From assembly GCA_958009055.1 (NCBI GenBank), contig OY253657.1:372001-436000 (forward strand): a stretch of 64,000 bases of DNA. Reading direction: 5' to 3'. This stretch comes from Choricystis sp. odSpoLacu1. Lineage: Eukaryota; Chlorophyta; Trebouxiophyceae. Both the position numbers and the translations under genes were made by a program. A model generated the notes under the pieces. It was not told the origin of the DNA, did not search any database, and worked only from the letters and a program-made list of their open reading frames with translations. How positions within the stretch are numbered: position 1 is the first letter of the stretch; each line of letters begins with the position of its first letter. Shown here piece by piece: positions 1-10,565 of the stretch.

Positions 1-187
1 CACCCTGTACTCGAGCGTGGGGCTGGCGCTGCTGGTGTTGGGCTCGATTGTGCCGCGCCTCGCCGACCCCAAAGCGCGGCGCGCGGCCGGGTTTGCGTGC
101 GTGGCGGCCGCGTGGTGGGCGTACCGCCAGGTGGTGGCCGTGCACGACTGGAAGGTGGGGTTTTCGTGGCACTCGTTTTTGTGGTGA
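1..187 (+). CDS. C-terminal end of a membrane protein (5' truncated by the window edge)
   Basis: The frame beginning at base 2 is open and ends at TGA 185-187, giving about 61 residues. The visible part has a hydrophobic stretch (SSVGLALLVLGSIV), a short basic turn (PKARRAAG) and a second Trp/Ala-rich hydrophobic stretch, then ends HDWKVGFSWHSFLW. This looks like the last two membrane segments of an integral membrane protein with an aromatic tail. I do not recognise the family. The 81-base gap to the next gene is convergent. The start and most of the gene lie outside the window. Confidence 0.55.
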   Translation, partial: TLYSSVGLALLVLGSIVPRLADPKARRAAGFACVAAAWWAYRQVVAVHDWKVGFSWHSFLW

Positions 188-268
188 AGAGAAGAGGGGT
201 TTTGTAGCAGGTTCGTACAAACGGATCGAGTCAAAGGCCTCTCTCTTTTTCACACACGCTCTCTCCTT

Positions 269-2267
269 TCACTTAGCCCCCGCGGCCTCGGCAGCAGCCA
301 CCACCTCATCCAGCAGCGCGTCCCCCTCGGCCCCGCCCTCCACCCACCGCGACAGCGACAGCCTCAGCTTGGCGCCGCGCGCGAGCGGGGGGCCGCTCGG
401 CGCGCCATCGACGAAGGCGGAGAAGCGGCGCCAGTTGCCGCGCAGGTCGAACGTGTCGGGCTCACCTTTGGCGGCGTCCGCGACAGCCAGCAAGGCGGCT
501 TTGAGGTCGGGCGTGGGCGGCGCGCGGGCGCCCGCGCCACCGCCGCAGTCGACGCGGAGAGCATGCGGCACGGCCGACTCGCCGCCGCGCGCCGCCACCA
601 CAAACCAGGCGGTCACAGACGCAGGCCCGGGCAGCGCTTGATCATACGGCCCCACAATGGCGCCGACGAAGGGTTCGGCGCCCGCGGCGGAGTCGCGGAA
701 GAGGGCTTGATAGTTGCGCTGGTTTTCGGCGTCTTTTTGGGACGGCGTGGGTGCAAAAATGGGGTGCGAGTGGTACCACCCCACCGGCACCAGCCCGGCC
801 GCCTCCATGGCGGCGCGAGCACCCACCTCGGAGGCGGGGTCGAGCTCGACCGAGGTGCGGGAGATGGAGCCGGGCGCGCGGCGGCAAGGGAACGCGGCGG
901 CGACGGCAATCGTGCGGGCAGCCGCATCCCAGGACCCGCCCAGCAACCCGATCACCTCCTCACGGTGCATGTGGCCGTGCATGTCCATGACGGCCAGGGC
1001 GGCGGAGGCGCAGGAGACGGCGAAGGGTTGGACTCCGGGGGCGCCCGACCCGGGGGGCCCTGGCGCAAACTCGCGGCACGGCAGCAGGTCGAGCGACTCT
1101 GACGTGGCCCCCAGGGCGGCGCGGGGGGCCAGGGCGCGCTTGGGGCGGGACTTGGCGTACTCGGTGCGGTCGGCCGGGGGAGGGGGGGGGGGAGGGCAGG
1201 CGCGCGGCTGCGGGCGCGTCACTCGCTGCGGGCGGCCGCGCGGGCGGCGGCGCCGACGCGGGCGACTTGGCGGCGGCCGGTTTCACAGGCTTGGGCTCCG
1301 ACTGGGGCGAGTGTTTGGCCCGCTTGGGCGGCGGCGGCGGCGGCGCGGCCTCCGCGGTCGCAGGCGGCACCTGCTTCTTGCCGTCGCTCGCGCCGCCGCC
1401 ATTGGACGCGGCGCCCGAGTTTTCTTTGGCGGCGGTGTCGGAGCCGGAGCCGCCGGATGCGGTCGCGCCGCCACTACCACCACCACCGTCCGCTAGCGGC
1501 AGGGGCAGCAAGCCAGGCAGGACCGTGCCGCGCGCAAGGTGCCCGCGCACAACTTCAATTTTCAGCCCATAAGCCTTTGCCGTGCCGCTCACCGGGTCCA
1601 GCGGTTTGCCAGAAAGCGTGTACCCTTCCCCGCTGGCCGCCGCAGCGGGCGGCAGGCGGCGTCCCGCGTTGGCGAGCTTGACGAAAAACTTTTGAGCATA
1701 ACTCATCACCGCGCGCGCGTCCCGCGTCCCAATCCGGGCCGCCACCCCCCGCCAGTCGCGCCCAATGTCGGCCAGGGCGGCCTCAAAGGCGGCGGTCTCG
1801 GCCTCGGTCCAGTGGCGGGCGGGCGCGCGCTGGCGTGCGCCGTCGGCCGGGGGGCGCGCGCGGAGCGGCGGGCGCGCGCGGTTCTTTGGGGGGTTTGGCG
1901 GGCTTGGGAGCTGTAGGAGCGGTGGTGGCTGCGTGTGGACGAGGGAGAGGGGGGAGGAACGGTGGGTTTGGTGGCGGGGCGGGGCGGGCGAGCGCATCGT
2001 GATTCAATTGGAACGGGGGGCGCACGCCTCTCCCTTCCTCCCACCCTCCCTCCCTCCCCACCCACGCCACACCACACCTTTCTTCTTGGCCTTGGCCTTG
2101 CGTTTGGGGGCGCCATAGTCGGAGTCGTCGGACGCGTCCTCCTCGCCATCGTCGTACAGCCCCCCCCCGTGCGCGTAGCGCCCGTCCGCGCCGTACCCGG
2201 CGCCCGCGTCCTCGGCCAGCATCTTCGCGATGAGGGCGGTGGTGGCTTCGTCGGCGTCGGTGGCCAT
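269..2267 (-). CDS. MYB/SANT plus JAMM (MPN) protein, candidate histone H2A deubiquitinase (MYSM1/MPND-like)
   Basis: The first exon starts at ATG 2267 (MATDADEATTALIAK), is acidic then Lys-rich, and ends at a GTG donor near 2080; the next exon begins near 1930. That exon holds one MYB/SANT repeat (RHWTEAETAAFEAALADIG) ending SYAQKFFVKL, a variant of the SHAQKYF signature. A long Pro/Ser/Gly linker leads to an MPN domain with the complete JAMM metal site: the Glu of HREEVIGLLGG and HSHPIFAPTPSQKD (H-x-H-x7-S-x2-D). Catalytic residues are present, so it should be an active zinc isopeptidase; MYB+JAMM suggests chromatin H2A-ubiquitin, by analogy with MYSM1. No SWIRM domain is visible. The reading frame shifts at the G-run 1182-1192, which is one base too long for linker and MPN domain to be in frame. 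Confidence 0.7.
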
Positions 2268-2460
2268 GGTGTGTGGGTGCTTCGGCTGCTCTCTGGTACG
2301 ACAGGGGAGGGTGGGGAGCGGGGAGAGAGGAAGAAAAAAACAAAAAACTCGAATGTACCCCTCCCACCAAACCCTCGCTCGACTCTCCGTCGGTGCGCTT
2401 CACTCTTTGTTTTGCAGGCACAACACACCACACACCACACAAGCCGCCTCCCCCCTCACG

Positions 2461-2488
2461 CCCACCCACACACACACACACACACACC
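2461..2488. repeat. CA-rich microsatellite in the 229-base spacer between two minus-strand genes
   Basis: Alternating CA dinucleotides lie just downstream of the SET-protein stop and upstream of the MYB-JAMM gene start. The spacer 2268-2496 must hold the promoter of the latter; no TATA-like element stands out. Confidence 0.6.
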
Positions 2489-2496
2489 ATCCTCAC

Positions 2497-5400
2497 TCAC
2501 TCCAGCAGCGGCGGCGGCGCGTCGTCAAACGCGCCGACCACGCCGCCGCCGTCGTCGCCCGCGGTCGGCGGCGCGCCAGCCTCCGCCATGACCGCGTCCT
2601 CCACCGCGGCCGGGGGGGGGGGCACGTCGACCACAGGGGCCAGCGCAGCATGCACGTCGGCCACAGCCACCGGCTCCCCAGCCGCCGCCGCAGCCGCCGC
2701 CCGAGCCGCCGCCCCCGCCCCCGGCGGCGGGCGCGGCGCGCGCACGCGCTCCGCTCCACCCCCACCACCATACGGCACGGGCGCCCCCTTCAGCTGCCCC
2801 AGCAGCGCGGGCATGGGGTCCTCAAACTCGCGCGTCAGCTCCGCCCAGCGCGAGTCGAGGACGGGGGACCCATAAATTTTGGCTTCATTCTTAAACGACC
2901 ACAGCGTGCCGACCTTCCACATCGCGTCGGGCCGTTTCTGAATGTGGTCGATCATCGCGTCGCGGTCTTTGGCCTGGTACCGCGCCCTCGACCCGCCGTA
3001 CGCGGACTCGACGTCGGGCAGTGAGATGGTGCCCCGGCGCTCGGCGGAGAGGGAGGCGGTGGGGTCGTACACGGTTTGCTTGAACCAGCCGCTCATTTGG
3101 CCCCAGATGAACCAGGGGCCGTATTTTTTTGCCAGGCCGAGGCGCGCGGCGGCCGCGGCGTCCGCCGCCAGGGGCGCGCCCGCGGGTTTCTCGGTGACCG
3201 CCACCTTGGAGGCGGCCGCCTCCATCTCGGCGGCGGCGTCCCCCTCCAGGGGGTCGAGGTCGTCATCGCCTTCGGACGTGAGGGTGGCGACGCCGAGGTC
3301 GGTCGTGGACAGAGCGACGGCCGGGCTCGCGAACGAGGGGAACGCGCGCTCCGCGTAGAACCACACCTTTGTGTAGGCATACAGCAGCACCGAGTCCGCG
3401 GCCGCGGTGTGGCCGCCACCCAGGGCGATGTCGGCATCGCGCAGGAGGGCCGACGCGGCGCGCAGCTTGGTCCGCGCGTCGTCCGCGGACGTCGCGGCCT
3501 CGAACACGAGCGTCGCCAGCCGCTCCAGGAACGGATACCCCGGGTTCTTCTCCAGGGCGCGCGCCACGTCGGAGGCAGAGGTGGCGCCCCCCACGGCGCG
3601 GCCGACGGCGGCGTTGGAGAGGGGGGCGGCAGCCACGCGCAGCAGGCGGCGCGCGATCGATTTGGGGCCGCGCCACAGGTGGTCGACCACCTCCGCCTCG
3701 CTCAGGCGGCGCAGGGGGGGGATGCGGGGGGAGCCACGCTGCTTGAGGCAGTAGCGCATCTTGTCCACGGTGACGACGATGTTTTGCAGGCGCGTGTCGG
3801 CGACGCCCTTGGCTTCAGCCTCCGCGCTCGCCTGCGTGTACACGCCCAGCGCGGGGGGCAGGGCCAGCAGGGCGGCGGGCAGCAACTCTTTCTCCAGCTT
3901 GACAAAGCGCAGGACGAGGGCGGCCCACTTTTCGAGCCAGGCGGGGACGCGGTCGGGCGTGCCGTGGCGGCCGAGGCACGACTCGCGCACGCCAAACTCG
4001 TTGAGAATTTCTCGGTCTTCATCCGTCAGCGGGGACGCAGCGTGCAGAATGACAGCCTGCCGGTGCAGCACGCCATGCTTCTCCGACATGACGGCCTGGA
4101 AGGAGCGGGAGCCAGAGTAGGTGAGGAACGACCCGCGGCACGCGGCCGTGCCGCACAGACAGATCGCTTCGCGAAACTCTTTCTCAGACTCGGTGACCGA
4201 CGCATAGTCAAACGTCAGCTCCTCCCCTTCGTGCACGTGGCGCAGCGTGTAGACGGCGATGGTGAGGCGGCCGCCGCAGGCCATGACGACGGCCTGGCAG
4301 TTGGGGGTGCAGGAATGGGACATGCGCGACGCAAACGCGCCCTTGCCCGCCGCGTCGACAAACAGGCAGTCGTAGCCGGCGGGGTCGTCGCGGGGGCGCT
4401 CCAGGACGATGTTGTAAAAGTCCGGCAGCTCGTCGCGGGAGACCTGGGTGGGGAGGGGAGTGGGTGGGTGGGGATTGGGTGGGTTGGGTGGTGGTTTTTC
4501 GCCCAAAAACTCTCGCGCACAAACCATCCACCCTCTCTTTTCTCACCTTTTTGATCGCGTCCTGGATCTCAAACCAGCGCCACGGCGCGTGCACCTCCCC
4601 CAGGTACTCCTCCACAAAGGTCAGAGGGGGCAGGCCCCCCTCCCGCTGGCACACCATGCCGACGCCTTTTGGGTGCACGCGGAAAAAGTCGGGGCCGACT
4701 GCCTCTGCGCGCGCGCGCACCGCGGCGGCAGCAGCCGCCGACGCGGTGTCGCCCGCCGCTTCAGCGGCTGCCGTCACCACGTCCAGCGCGCGCCCGATGT
4801 CCCACCCGGACGCGCCCTGGCGGTTGATGGCGGGGAAGAGGGTGCGCTCCACCCAGGCGACGGCCGCGTCGCGGGTGGTGGCGTCGACACCGCGCGCGGC
4901 CCCCAGCGCCGCACTGCCGGGTCTCGAGCCATCCCCCCCGCCACCATCATCCCTCTTGATGGTCTCCCCCCGGGCCAGGGCGTCGGCTTCAGCGGCGGCG
5001 GCGGCGGCCAGGGCGCGGTAGTCGGGTGGGGTGAAGGGGCCAAACGCGCCGCACTCGAGGACCGCGTCCGTGATGTTGCGCCGGGTGTAGCAGTCGACGC
5101 CCCAGGCGTGCACCTCGCGGACGTCAGTGCCGGGGACGAGGGTGTGGCGGCCGCTGACGGCGCGGTTGGAGCAGGCCGTGCCGGGCGCGCACGCGCACGC
5201 GTCGCCGCACTCTGTGTTTTTGGCGAGGCAGGAGCAGGCGGTGTCGAACGAGGCCGCGGCCTCGACTTGCTCGAGTTTGAAGGCGCCCAGCTTGCCGGGG
5301 CCGGCGGTGCAGGCAACGCCGTCGCAGGCGCCCGCCTTGTCGGTCGTCAGTTTCCACGCACATTCTTCATCCGCCTCGTAGGCTGCCAGCTTGACATACG

Positions 5401-6968
5401 GCCGGGGCGCGTACGGGCGGCGGCGCCAGGGGCCGTGGAAGAAGGGCTCATAGTTGGCCGCGATGGCGGGGGGGAGGGGCGCGGTGCGGCCGGCGGCGGC
5501 CGCGGCGGCCGCGGCGGCCGCGCCGGCCGCGCCAGAAGCGGCGGCGACGGCGGCAGACGCAGCAGCCTCGCGCTCTGCCTTGGACGGGCCGTGCTCGATG
5601 GCGAGCTCGGTGACGGCGCCGGTGAGGGCCATGGCAAAGGCGTCCGCGAGGCCGAGGAGTTTGCCGCGGCGCACGTCGAGAGACGCGGCGTCGGCGGCGG
5701 CCTCCGCGCCCGCGCGCGCGGCTGCAGCCACGTCGGCGCACAACCTCTCCACGTCGTCGTACCTACCCTCCCGCAGCAGCCGGGCGACGGGGCCTATGTC
5801 GACCTCCAGGACGCGGGTGGCTTCAGAGGCGTGGGTGGCGCGCAGGGAGGCAAACGAGGCGGCGACCGCAGACCGCAGCCGCGTCGGCGCGCCCGTGTCG
5901 TCCGGCCTGGGCGGCGCGTCCCCGCGCGCGGTGGCCGCCTCCAGCAGCCAGGCCAGCTCCTTGGCTAGGGGGGGCGGCAGGTCGGACACGAACATGGGGA
6001 CGCCGGGGACGCGGACGGCCGCGGCCGCACGCGGGCGCTTTGTGCGCGACCCCTTGGGCCGCCCCCGTCCCCGCTTCTCGGGGGCGGCGCCGGTGCCAGC
6101 GCCGGGGGGGCCGCCGCGAACGGCTCCCAACGCCAGCACGTCGGCCAGGGACTGGGGGGCGGCGTCCGCGCCCCAGAACGCGGCGACGCGGTCGAGCGTG
6201 GAGAGCAGGGGGGCGGCGGTGTCACCCCCCGCCGCCGCCTCGCCAGCGCCAGCTGAAGTAGAGGGCGAGGCCGCCGCCCGGCGCTCCAGGTCGGCCAGGC
6301 CGGCGTTGAGGGTGTCGAGCAGGGCGTGCGCTGCAGAGGCAGTTGATTTGTTTTCCGGCCAGGCCGCGTACATCACCTCCCCCAGCGCGCCCCGGGTGGC
6401 GGCGGTGAAGGCGACAGCATCCGTGGTGCCGGCTTTGGCGGCGGCGATGGCGGCGCTGTGTGGGTGGGGGAGGGTGGGTATGGGTGGAGGTGAGCGCGCG
6501 CGCGCAGGAAAAAAAAAAAAAAAACGACGGCGCAACGAAAACGAATGCCGGCCGCGGCGTCAAACCCTCGCACCGCTGCCATCCCTGCTCGACCCCCACA
6601 CCCCCACTGGACTCCTCGAGGCCACCACCCTGTGCCCGCCACGGCGAGGGGAGGGCAGTGTCGCGCCAGCGGGCCGAAAATCGCGCCCACCCAACAACCA
6701 AAACTCCAATTGAATACCAAACTCACCGAAACGGCGCGCCGTGGTCGGCCCCGCCCTTGGGCGGCGCCAGCAGGCCGCCCTTGTCAGCGGCCAGCACGCG
6801 CTCGCCCAGCGCCGCCAGGTCGGCGGGCGCCAGGCGCGCGACAGGGGGGGACGCGCGCGCCGCCGGCGCAGCAACGGGCGACGGTGCGCGCGCGGCGGGC
6901 AGGGCTGCGCGCGCCGCAGCCAAACAGGTGCTCACGCGAGGCAACTGTGTGCGGTCGACCGCTGACAT
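2497..6968 (-). CDS. ATXR3: ATXR3/SDG2-type SET-domain histone H3K4 methyltransferase
   Basis: Three exons (6968-6727, 6455-4547, 4443-2497) join in frame to about 1365 residues. A Cys-rich segment (CACAPGTACSNRAVSGRH) precedes the SET domain, which opens with FVEEYLGEVHAPWRWFEIQD, the wording typical of plant ATXR3, and is split by intron 2. The rest of SET contains SRMSHSCTPNC (cofactor-binding SHSC), HEGEELTFDY and a post-SET zinc site CLCGTAACRGSF. A plant-type C-terminal region with long helices and YGPWFIWGQMSGWF follows. The family trimethylates H3K4 in plants and algae. It is much shorter than the Arabidopsis protein (over 2300 residues), mostly at the N-terminus, which here has an AT-hook-like KRGRGRPKGSRTKRPR. 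A T-rich tract (complement of 6511-6525) serves as polypyrimidine tract of intron 1. Confidence 0.88.
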
Positions 6969-7138
6969 GATGTCGCCGTTTGCGTGAGAGGGGGGGGAGT
7001 GCGAAAAAGGAAAAGGGGACGTGAGCGTGTGTTTTCGTTTCCCTCTGGGTCTGTCCCTGACTCTGCCTACACACGCCGCCCCCTGACCACCACCAAGCCG
7101 CCCACCGCCACCACCGCTGCAGCCGCCACAAAAACTTC

Positions 7139-7924
7139 TCACCTGCGTGCGCAGGCGACCGCGTCCAGGGCGGCCGCGATCGCCGCGTCTGCTGCCGCGG
7201 TAACGCGCGCCAACTCTGCTGCATCAAAAGTTTTCACGACGCGCACCGAGGGCGGGGGTGGCGCGCCGGGCGCGGTGACGCCTGGAGTGTGTGTGGAAGC
7301 AGGGTTGAGTGAGAGAGAGAGAGAGGATGAAATGCAGCCGCTGCCACGGCCGCCAACACACCCAACCCAACCCTCCCCCTCCTTCCCACCTGTCTCCTGC
7401 ACGACGCCGCCGTGCCCCACATAGTACGCCACCAGCATCGGCGCCCCGGAGTCCACAGTGGCTGCGATGGCGCCGACTCCGGCCGCCAGCGCTGCTGCTT
7501 GGAGTCCATGCATGACCCTGGGCCCAAGCCCAAACCCCCGGCACCGAGGGTGCACGCCCAGGGCGAAGCCATACATGGCGGACGTGTAGAGAGTGCCGGC
7601 ACACATGCCGACAAGGGTGTCGGTGGGAGCGGGGGAGAGGGGGGTTGTCTCCGCCGCAGGTTTGCGTCGAGGCCACAGCGTGGTCCGCTCGCGAGCAGCC
7701 TCCGTCTCCCACAGCAGCAACCACACGCAGGCGTCTGGATCGTGGCAGACGGCGACACGGTCCAGCCAGGCGGTGGGGGGGGCGTCTGGAGGGACAACGT
7801 CGGCCGGGAAGCAGGCAGCGTGCAGTTGCCGCAGCGCGGCCAGGTCGGATGGAGACAAGTCGGATGTGGGGAGGGTGTCCAGACGGTACAGGCCGCCCGC
7901 CACGGAGACGGAGGTGCGAGGCAT
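7139..7924 (-). CDS. GNAT-family N-acetyltransferase
   Basis: Starts at ATG 7924 (MPRTSVSVAGGLYRL); GTG 12 bases upstream is less likely. One 108-base intron (7282-7389, GTGGGA to CCAG) joins to a 225-residue protein. The acetyl-CoA motif A is clear: FALGVHPRCRGFGLGPRV, with the R-x-x-G-x-G/A-like RGFGLG loop after beta 4, followed by a helix and a second strand (GAIAATVDSGAPM). The substrate cannot be told from sequence. The intron length is a multiple of three and contains no stop, so retention would leave the frame open and add 36 residues. The gene follows ATXR3 on the same strand with 170 bases between them and is divergent from the proline-rich gene at 8040. Confidence 0.72.
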   Translation of the reverse strand: MPRTSVSVAGGLYRLDTLPTSDLSPSDLAALRQLHAACFPADVVPPDAPPTAWLDRVAVCHDPDACVWLLLWETEAARERTTLWPRRKPAAETTPLSPAPTDTLVGMCAGTLYTSAMYGFALGVHPRCRGFGLGPRVMHGLQAAALAAGVGAIAATVDSGAPMLVAYYVGHGGVVQETGGKEGEGWVGCVGGRGSGCISSSLSLSLNPASTHTPGVTAPGAPPPPSVRVVKTFDAAELARVTAAADAAIAAALDAVACARR

Positions 7925-8039
7925 GGCGGCAACCACCCGACGCCAATGGGGGGGTTGTGAAAAAGGTCGGCCTCACTCTTCGCGCGTGTTTTTTTGTTCG
8001 ATTGCGGGCGGTGCACGTCGCTCCCACAAAAATCTCACC

Positions 8040-8818
8040 ATGTCGGACATGAGCGAAGACGGCCGCTCAGCCGACGGCCGCGCCCGCCGCGGCGAGACGC
8101 CGCCACCACCGCCGCCGCCGGCGCCCATCCAGCCACCGCCGGCGGCGCAACCCCGCCCTCCACAACAAGTAGGGCCCCACCCTGGCCACCAGAGGCGCCC
8201 TCGGCCGCCTGTTGGGTGGGGCGGGGGGCCGCCCCGGCCGCCGCACGCGGGGTGGGGCGCGACGCCCGGTATGGTGGCGCCTCCCCCGCCACGCGGTCCT
8301 CCCTTCTACGGCGGCCCGCGCCCCCCCTACTGGCGGGGAGGGGCGCCATTCCCGCCTCAGGGGTGGGTGCCCCGCCAACCGCACGGGGGGCCGCCGCACG
8401 GTGTCCCCGTCGCGCCGCCGCCGCCACCCCTGCGCACCCCGTCCCCGTTGCCGCCTCCATCCTCGTCCGCTGTGCGGGAGGCGGGCGCTATGGCCGCCTT
8501 GGAGACGCTGGCCCGTCTGGACGCGCTGACTGAGAACGACGCTGTCGCGCGCGCGGCCGCGCGCGCGCGGGCGCCGCGGGGCGGTCTGCCTCCGCCGCCG
8601 TCGCCGCAGACGTGGCAGCCTCCATCCCCGCCGAAACCACACCCGGGTGGCGGGTGGGCGCGCCCACGGGGGCGGGCGCGTGGCCGGTGGCGGCCGCGGC
8701 GGAGGAGACAGCAGCGCTGGCGGCGTGCTGTGCGGCTGCGGCCACGCTGCGCGCGGGGGAGACGGTCGCCGCCTGGCCGCGCGAGAGTGGCGTGTCTGTG
8801 TTTTTACCCAGCGTGTAG
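8040..8818 (+). CDS. Proline-rich low-complexity protein, function unknown
   Basis: ATG 8040 opens MSDMSEDGRSADGRARRGE, then about 130 residues of Pro/Gly/aromatic low complexity (PPYWRGGAPFPPQGW), a short helix (METLARLDALTENDAVARAA-like, from AMAALETLARLDALTE) and an Ala-rich C-terminus ending VSVFLPSV at TAG 8816-8818. The C-terminal part is in a different frame from the N-terminal part; the shift lies within 8547-8585, where two (GC)n runs occur. Removing one GC unit would join them. Without that correction the first frame runs on into the antisense of the next gene, which is unlikely. Composition resembles RNA-binding or splicing-associated disordered proteins, but there is no recognisable domain. 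Confidence 0.5.
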
Positions 8819-8875
8819 TTTGTCTTGTGTAGCATCAAAATCAAAGAAAAATGAAAACCCTCCCTCCTTTCTCTG

Positions 8876-10339
8876 TCACCGCACCGCCACCAAACAGCGA
8901 GCCGCGCGCCCCGCCACGCGCCGCGCGACCGCCTCCGCCGCCGCCGCGCGCGCGTCCAGGGCCGCCAGGGAGGTCGCCAGCCGCCCTATGGCGCCATCCA
9001 GGGCGTCCAGGGATGCGGCCGGGGGGTGGGGGGGGTGTGGGGGCGGGGGCGGAACAGACCGCGGCAAAGGCGGCGACTGCCCGGGGGCGCGCACAGGGGC
9101 CGCCTCCCACACCGTCACCCGCCGGTCGCCTCCACCCGTCACCAGGCGACAGCCGCCTGCGCTCCAGGCGATGGCGGCAGCACTGCTGGCGCCGTGCGGG
9201 GTGGCCAGCGTGACGCGGGCGGCCGTGCGAACGTCGACCAACTCCACATCGCCACCGCGGCGCGCGACAGCCAGCACGCTGGCGCATGGTTGCCAGGCCA
9301 GGGAGACAATCGGCGCACTCATGTCAGCCAGCAGCGTGGGTCGGGGCGCACGCGCGTCGCATAGGGAGAGCGCCGCGCCGGCCGCTGCTGCCGCGACCGC
9401 GCCGCCTTCGCCGCCACGCAGGCGCACCGCGGACACGCTGCCTCCTCCCTCCCGGCGGCACGTCAGCACGTGTGCTGTGATGGGGCGGGGCGCGTCGATG
9501 CCCGGGGCCACCGACCACAGCACGAGGCGGCCGTCCGCGCCGCCCGTCGCGGCGGCGACGCCGCCGCCGCCACCAGCCGCACACACGCCGTGCGCCGCCG
9601 TCACCCAGTTCGCGTGGCCGCGCAGCAGGGAGGCGGTGAAGGTTGGGCGGGGGCGGCAGGAAGATGACGACGCAGTGTCCTGATCGATGGTCCACAGTTT
9701 TGCGGCCGTGGCGTCGGAGAAGGTGAGCAGCCGCGGCGGAGTGCGCGCGGCCGCAAAATCGTCATCTTCTCCACCTTCCGCGGCCACCAGGCAGGCGTCG
9801 CGCACGGGGCCAATGTGGGCGCGGACGGAGGTGGAGGCGCGGGAGGGGCGGCCGTCGCTGGGGGAGGAGAGGAGAGGGTTGAACAAAAGGGGGAAAAAGC
9901 GTTGACCCCGCTCTACCAACCCACCCTCCTCCTCCCACCCTCTCTCACCTCACACCAAACGTGCGCACGATGCCGTCCGCGCCTGCCGACACAGCCACAG
10001 AGGGTAGGGCGTCCACTGCGAGCACGGCACCCTGTGGGTTTGGGAAAAACAAAGAAAGAGGGAGGGTGGGTCGGTCGTGGGTTTTGGTGGGACGCTCCCC
10101 AACACCACAACCGCCCCAGCATCCCCTCCCTCTTAACGCACTTCGTGCCCATCCAGCCGCATGGTGGTGGGGCGAGCGTCCCCCCGCCCCGCGTCGTGCC
10201 ACGCCACCCCGCCGCGCGCGGACCCGGCCAGCACGCCGCGGGGGCCGCCGCCGCGGCGTGCCGGCCTGTGGGTGACCGCGACGGAGGTCACCGCCGCCAC
10301 AGAGCCACCGTAGGCGGCGTCCGGGGTGGGAGAGTCCAT
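8876..10339 (-). CDS. WD40-repeat protein with a short C-terminal helix
   Basis: Three exons (10339-10142, 10031-9949, 9857-8876) join in frame to 420 residues. At least five WD-like units are visible, for example VLAGSARGGVAWHDAG, SAGADGIVRTFGV, TGGADGRLVLWSVAPG, ISLCDARAP-type ALSLCDARAP and TGGGDRRVTVWEA, with GH dipeptides (LDGHEG, LRGHANWVTA) at expected spacing. After a Pro-rich hinge the protein ends with an Ala-rich amphipathic helix. The beta-propeller probably acts as a scaffold. I cannot assign an orthologue; a POC1-like layout (propeller then coil) is one option. The start is supported by the first WD unit lying immediately after it. Confidence 0.75.
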
Positions 10340-10565
10340 GGGGATGGAGAAAGGGGGGGAGGGTGGGAAGGAGGGGATGTTGAGAGAGTGTGTTGACCGC
10401 TGTGTGCGCGCACAAGGTTTTTTCGTTTTGCGCGGCCAACAGCCACTCTCTCTCTCTCAACGCTCGATCCAACCTCCACCCAACCGGGGTGACCCACACA
10501 CACACACGTGCGTGTGTGGCCTTTCTGCTGGCTTTCTCGCCCCTCTCCCAAACACGTCAGCCACC

